Assembly: GCA_008973525.1 (NCBI GenBank)
Contig: WACJ01000115.1
Span: 930,001-994,000, forward strand
Length of the DNA: 64,000 bases
From: Stenopsyche tienmushanensis
Lineage: Eukaryota > Arthropoda > Insecta > Trichoptera > Stenopsychidae
Direction of reading: 5' to 3'
Under the pieces are notes generated by a model, which had not been told where the DNA came from, did no database searches, and saw only the letters and a program-made list of their open reading frames with translations. This document shows, one piece after another, positions 62,601 to 64,000 of the stretch (its first letter is position 1; each line of letters starts with the position of its first letter). The translations under genes and the position numbers were made by a program.

Positions 62601-64000
62601 TTACTTTGGAATAATCGCCAACTTATTCTGATGTGAAACAGTATCAGGAATGGACTTATATTCTCAGTATTATGTCATTTGACAGCGAATATAAGAATTG
62701 CAATAAAATCAATTGTGAATTTTCTCATATGATTTGATGAAAAAGATTCGTCAAAGACATGTCATTTGATGGTGTATTGCAATACATCTTACATTGAATT
62801 TTGTCACTTGATTCTATGAACAAATATTCGCCAATGACATGGTCTGCGAATAATTCAGGGTAGGGTTTTACTTTGGAATAATCGCCAACTTATTCTGATG
62901 TGAAACAGTATCAGGAATGGACTTATATTCTCAGTATTATGTCATTTGACAGCGAATATAAGAATTGCAATAAAATCAATTGTGAATTTTCTCATATGAT
63001 TTGATGAAAAAGATTCGTCAAAGACATGTCATTTGATGGTGTATTGCAATACACTTACATTGAATTTTGTCACTTGATTCTATGAACAAATATTCGCCAA
63101 TGACATGGTCTGCGAATAATTCAGGGTAGGGTTTTACTTTGGAATAATCGCCAACTTATTCTGATGTGAAACAGTATCAGGAATGGACTTATATTCTCAG
63201 TATTATGTCATTTGACAGCGAATATAAGAATTGCAATAAAATCAATTGTGAATTTTCTCATATGATTCGATGAAAAAGATTCGTCAAAGACATGTCATTT
63301 GATGGTGTATTGCAATACACTTACATTGAATTTTGTCACTTGATTCTATGAACAAATATTCGCCAATGACATGGTCTGCGAATAATTCAGGGTAGGGTTT
63401 TACTTTGGAATAATCGCCAACTTATTCTGATGTGAAACAGTATCAGGAATGGACTTATATTCTCAGTATTATGTCATTTGACAGCGAATATAAGAATTGC
63501 AATAAAATCAATTGTGAATTTTCTCATATGATTCGATGAAAAAGATTCGTCAAAGACATGTCATTTGATGGTGTATTGCAATACACTTACATTGAATTTT
63601 GTCACTTGATTCTATGAACAAATATTCGCCAATGACATGGTCTGCGAATAATTCAGGGTAGGGTTTTACTTTGGAATAATCGCCAACTTATTCTGATGTG
63701 AAACAGTATCAGGAATGGACTTATATTCTCAGTATTATGTCATTTGACAGCGAATATAAGAATTGCAATAAAATCAATTGTGAATTTTCTCATATGGTTT
63801 GATGAAAAAGATTCGTCAAAGACATGTCATTTGATGGTGTATTGCAATACACCTTACATTGAATTTTGTCACTTGATTCTATGAACAAATATTCGCCAAT
63901 GACATGGTCTGCGAATAATTCAGGGTAGGGTTTTACTTTGGAATAATCGCCAACTTATTCTGATGTGAAACAGTATCAGGAATGGACTTATATTCTCAGT
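53650..64000 (+). repeat. Satellite array, about 38 monomers of 266-268 bp, runs off the window
   Basis: A word such as CAGCGAATATAAGAATTG recurs every 266-268 bases: 54143, 54410, 54678, 54946, 55213, and so on to 63748, which is 36 intervals averaging 266.8. Monomers are nearly identical in the right half. The first one to two units (53650-54050) are diverged, so the true array edge is in view. A 61-codon frame at 58905-59090 arises only because that monomer lost a base; it is not coding. Such arrays are typical of heterochromatin. Confidence 0.97.

Overview
This is an AT-rich window of nuclear DNA from an insect, probably holometabolous; the sequence does not settle the order. The evidence is two intron-containing genes with insect-like products, small GT-AG introns, and a dense mix of insect-type transposons (mariner, hAT, Buster-type hAT, pogo-like, PIF/Harbinger-like and TTAA-type MITEs, and a jockey-like LINE fragment). 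It ends in a long satellite array.

Region by region: 0-22 kb is gene-free repeat territory. It holds a decayed mariner, two direct copies of an unclassified TTAA-flanked repeat (family A), a LINE reverse-transcriptase fragment, a Buster-type hAT relic and a series of MITEs, several with intact target-site duplications. From 22.6 to 28.2 kb lies a complete Y-box/cold-shock-domain protein gene on the plus strand, with a CpG-rich first exon and four coding exons. From 28 to 34 kb there is intergenic DNA with a hAT element. From 34.1 to 43.4 kb a complete sugar-transporter gene (MFS, trehalose-transporter-like) lies on the minus strand in 13 coding exons. Its introns carry TTAA-type MITEs and a composite hAT transposon. 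From 43.4 to 53.6 kb there are more MITE fragments, a third, inverted copy of family A, an unidentified exon-like tail and a fold-back element. From about 53.65 kb to the window edge runs a tandem satellite of roughly 38 monomers of 266-268 bp.

The two genes have no evident functional link. One encodes an RNA-binding regulator of mRNA translation and storage, the other a plasma-membrane sugar carrier. The main interest is in the mobile DNA: a composite hAT that carried a piece of its former neighbourhood, a MITE insertion whose pre-insertion site can be read from the sequence, and a satellite monomer that appears to have grown from three related subunits. No bacterial, CRISPR, rRNA or tRNA feature was seen.
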